Assembly: GCF_001426195.1 (NCBI RefSeq)
Contig: NZ_LMRS01000012.1
Coordinates: 62,001 to 126,000, forward strand
From: Sphingomonas sp. Leaf339
GTDB taxonomy: Bacteria; Pseudomonadota; Alphaproteobacteria; Sphingomonadales; Sphingomonadaceae
DNA: 64,000 nt
Reading direction: 5' to 3'
Positions 63,973-64,000 of the stretch are shown here, piece by piece. How positions within the stretch are numbered: position 1 is the stretch's first letter; every line of letters starts with the position of its first letter. The position numbers were made by a program, and so were the translations under genes. A model generated the notes under the pieces. It saw only the letters and a list, made by a program, of their open reading frames with translations, searched no databases and was not told the DNA's origin.

Positions 63973-64000
63973 ACAAGCATTGCCAATTGAGACATGTCCA

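Overview
This GC-rich window looks like the chromosome of an alphaproteobacterium of the order Sphingomonadales (Sphingomonas or a close relative). The evidence is gene content and order: chvI-chvG-hprK-rapZ, a DivL-type tyrosine pseudokinase followed by tsaE-amgK-murU-addB-addA-trxA, lptD-surA-pdxA-rsmA, and many secreted peptidases. No database search was possible, so the taxon is an inference from memory of these arrangements. No rRNA, tRNA, CRISPR array, prophage or intact insertion sequence was seen.

Layout. 1-3585 (minus): rapZ (cut by the left edge), hprK, chvG and chvI, an envelope-stress and PTS-signalling cluster. 3687-11132: alpha/beta hydrolase, M2 peptidase, basic membrane-anchored protein, AMP nucleosidase, peroxiredoxin, YqgE, and ahcY behind a perfect 20-bp palindrome that is a likely SahR operator. 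11315-22555 (plus): divL-tsaE-amgK-murU-addB-addA-trxA, covering cell-cycle signalling, tRNA modification, peptidoglycan recycling and double-strand break repair. 22594-28754: argJ, a small exported-looking peptide just upstream of secA, secA, a MoxR ATPase and a conserved unknown. 28980-36913: S9 dipeptidyl peptidase, asd, GFA protein, YitT membrane protein, guaB, rsmB and a TPR protein. 36952-42527 (minus): lptD-surA-pdxA-rsmA. 42688-50403: leucyl aminopeptidase, beta-propeller protein, and an AttEFGH-like ABC system with a methyltransferase. 50404-51292: a poor stretch holding a frameshifted small gene.

The most interesting region is 51293-54923 (minus), a tightly coupled four-gene operon. 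It encodes a photoactive yellow protein (PYP, with the chromophore cysteine), a PAS-PAS-GGDEF diguanylate cyclase, a 4-coumarate:CoA ligase of the PYP-activation type, and an EAL phosphodiesterase. It therefore holds a blue-light receptor, the enzyme that activates its p-coumaroyl chromophore, and both a maker and a breaker of cyclic di-GMP. Genes are separated by 9 nt or overlap by 4 nt. I read it as a self-contained blue-light to c-di-GMP circuit built from separate proteins. No tyrosine ammonia-lyase is in the window, so p-coumarate must come from elsewhere in the genome or from plant material.

55144-63972: a LysR regulator divergent from an MFS exporter, then redox genes. These are a cNMP-binding/thioredoxin-reductase-like flavoprotein without the CxxC pair, coupled to a UBP-type zinc-finger protein; a decayed IS3 fragment; a Rieske-FAD oxidoreductase of the AIFM3 type; and katG, divergent from it.
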